A stretch of DNA of 15,316 bases from a bacterium (GTDB taxonomy: Bacteria; Coprothermobacterota; Coprothermobacteria; Coprothermobacterales; JAADFF01), in the NCBI GenBank assembly GCA_027063755.1, contig JAMORD010000231.1, positions 1 to 15,316 on the forward strand, written 5' to 3'. The stretch's first letter is position 1; every line of letters starts with the position of its first letter. This document shows positions 14,233 to 15,316 of this stretch, piece by piece. The position numbers and the translations under genes are program-made. The notes beneath the pieces were generated by a model that was given only the letters and a program-made list of their open reading frames with translations, ran no database searches and was not told the origin of the DNA.

Positions 14233-15316
14233 ACTTGTTGTCACATATGACTTTCCAACAGATTTGCACTTAGGTCCACAGCACCCTGGTATTCACGGAA
14301 ACTTTGCCTATATCTTGAAAGTTGATGGTGAGATTATTCTTGAGGCAAAGATTGTACCAGGTTATCTTCACCGTGCCTTTGAAAAACTCATGGAACGCAG
14401 AACATGGATTAACAATATAGCCCTTATACCCCGTGTTTGTGTTCCCGAGCCAGATGTTAATGAATATGCATACAATGCAGCTATTGAACGTATAGCCGGT
14501 TGGGAAATACCACCAAGGGCTAAATATATAAGAACTGTTGTCTTGGAAATGGCTCGTATTTCCTCTTATTTAATGTACCTTTCATCTATGGGTGGTGGTG
14601 TTGGTGTATATCCACTGGCACAATGGTCGGTTGGTGATAGAGACTATATTCTTGATCTCTTTGAGGCACTGACCGGTGCCCGTGTTTACCATATTTTCAT
14701 GATTGCCGGTGGAGTTAGAAGAGATATACCAGAAGGATGGTTAGATAAACTGGAGGAAACATTGAAGTACCTTGAGGGTAGACTAAAAGAATACGATAAG
14801 CTTATCATGAAAAATGCCGTGGTCCAGCGAAGACTTGTCGGCTTGGCACCCATCACCCCTGAATATGCCATGGAACACGGTGTTACCGGTCCAAACCTCA
14901 GGGCTACTGGTGTGCCATATGATCTAAGAAAAATTGATCCATATGCCGCATACGATGAGCTTGACTTTGAAGTTGTTACTGAGAAGTACGGTGACGCTTG
15001 GTCAAGGTTTATGGTGAGGAGGAGAGAGATAGAACAGTCTATAGATCTGCTTAGACAGCTTATAGATAAGTTGAGAAAAGACAATACACCGCATATTCAC
15101 CAGCCATATAGCGGTTTGGCGTTTAAGGTGCCACCGGGTGAGGCATATGTGCATATAGAGTCTACCAAGGGTGAATTTGGTTACTATGTATGGTCTGATG
15201 GTGGCTTCAATCCATACAGGGTATTTGTTAGAGGACCAACAACCTCTCATGCCGGTGTGCTCATGGAAGATATAGCCGTTGGTCAGCAGCTTGCTGACTT
15301 CTCTCTGATTGACGGT
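14219..15316 (+). CDS. mbxL: NuoD/[NiFe]-hydrogenase-large-subunit-like protein (MbxL type), 3'-truncated
   Basis: Open to the window edge: 366 codons and no stop. Family landmarks: HLGPQHPGIHGN at 17-28, GYLHRAFEKLMERR at 48-61, PRVCVPEPDVNEYAYNAAIERIAG starting at 71, MARISSYLMYLSS near 110-122, then VTGPNLRATGVPYDLRK and GEAYVHIESTKGEFGYYVWSDGG. At the first active-site motif, where hydrogenases have CxxC, it has Cys74-V-P-Glu77; where complex I has R-x-D-Y with the quinone tyrosine, it has R72-V-C-V. It is therefore neither a normal hydrogenase nor a normal quinone reductase subunit, which fits MBX/MBS. The C-terminal cysteine motif lies beyond the window and cannot be checked. GTG start from the SD at 14205. 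Confidence 0.9.
   Translation, partial: MPIRELVVTYDFPTDLHLGPQHPGIHGNFAYILKVDGEIILEAKIVPGYLHRAFEKLMERRTWINNIALIPRVCVPEPDVNEYAYNAAIERIAGWEIPPRAKYIRTVVLEMARISSYLMYLSSMGGGVGVYPLAQWSVGDRDYILDLFEALTGARVYHIFMIAGGVRRDIPEGWLDKLEETLKYLEGRLKEYDKLIMKNAVVQRRLVGLAPITPEYAMEHGVTGPNLRATGVPYDLRKIDPYAAYDELDFEVVTEKYGDAWSRFMVRRREIEQSIDLLRQLIDKLRKDNTPHIHQPYSGLAFKVPPGEAYVHIESTKGEFGYYVWSDGGFNPYRVFVRGPTTSHAGVLMEDIAVGQQLADFSLIDG

Noticed and set aside
13819-14244. 141-aa minus-strand frame across the NuoC-like gene
   Set aside because: Antisense to a gene with the full NuoC signature; composition typical of a shadow frame.
6209-15316. Reading the operon as a membrane-bound [NiFe] hydrogenase (MBH)
   Set aside because: Two antiporter-like subunits, no separate I gene, NuoH before NuoB, and loss of the N-terminal CxxC in the large subunit point to MBX/MBS instead.
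1-15316. Mobile elements, CRISPR arrays, tRNA or rRNA genes
   Set aside because: No transposase, terminal inverted repeats, regularly spaced repeats or tRNA-like cloverleaf were seen on either strand; the only gaps over 100 bases are accounted for by promoters and leader.

Overview
The window is bacterial: dense genes, strong G-rich Shine-Dalgarno (SD) sites, sigma-A-like -10 boxes and an ECF sigma factor. Moderate to low GC, frequent ATA/AGA/AGG codons and a ferredoxin-type ion-pumping oxidoreductase cluster suggest an anaerobe, possibly thermophilic (Thermotogae or anaerobic Firmicutes are the natural guesses). Sequence alone does not fix the taxon.

Layout. (a) 2-1366, plus strand: 5'-truncated PolX DNA polymerase/PHP gene, meeting tail-to-tail with a small unknown gene (1363-1572, minus). 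(b) 1630-2487, minus: a cysteine synthase-family PLP enzyme with its own sigma-A-like promoter. (c) 2588-4248, minus: an apparent operon of a SAM methyltransferase, an ECF sigma factor and a single-pass membrane protein that overlaps the sigma gene and is the probable anti-sigma factor. (d) 4249-4326: divergent promoter region. (e) 4327-6078, plus: gamma-carbonic-anhydrase-like protein, a second SAM methyltransferase and a Nudix hydrolase, all overlapping. (f) 6079-6208: regulatory region with a perfect 8+1+8 palindrome, an extended -10 promoter and a leader hairpin. (g) 6209 to the window end, plus: a twelve-gene operon running off the right edge.

The operon is the main content. Its order is MrpE, MrpF, MrpG, MrpA-C-terminal, a fused MrpA-tail/MrpB, MrpC, MrpD-like, a second 675-aa antiporter-like subunit with a lateral-helix-like tail, then NuoH-, NuoB-, NuoC- and NuoD-like subunits. 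This matches the archaeal MBX/MBS order A-B-C-D-F-G-H-H'-M-J-K-L (ferredoxin-dependent sulfane-sulfur reductase) and not the MBH hydrogenase order. The NuoD/MbxL-like subunit has Cys74-x-x-Glu77 where [NiFe] hydrogenases have CxxC, and Val where complex I has its quinone-site Tyr. The likely assembly is a membrane complex taking electrons from reduced ferredoxin through FeS clusters to an acceptor that is neither protons nor a classical quinone (polysulfide is the best inference), coupled to H+/Na+ exchange by the Mrp-like module. The ferredoxin-like MbxN subunit is expected just beyond the window.

Starts were chosen by SD spacing: most genes in the large operon, and several outside it, have a G-rich SD 8-9 nt before ATG, GTG or TTG. 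Several chosen starts therefore lie inside the longest open frame.
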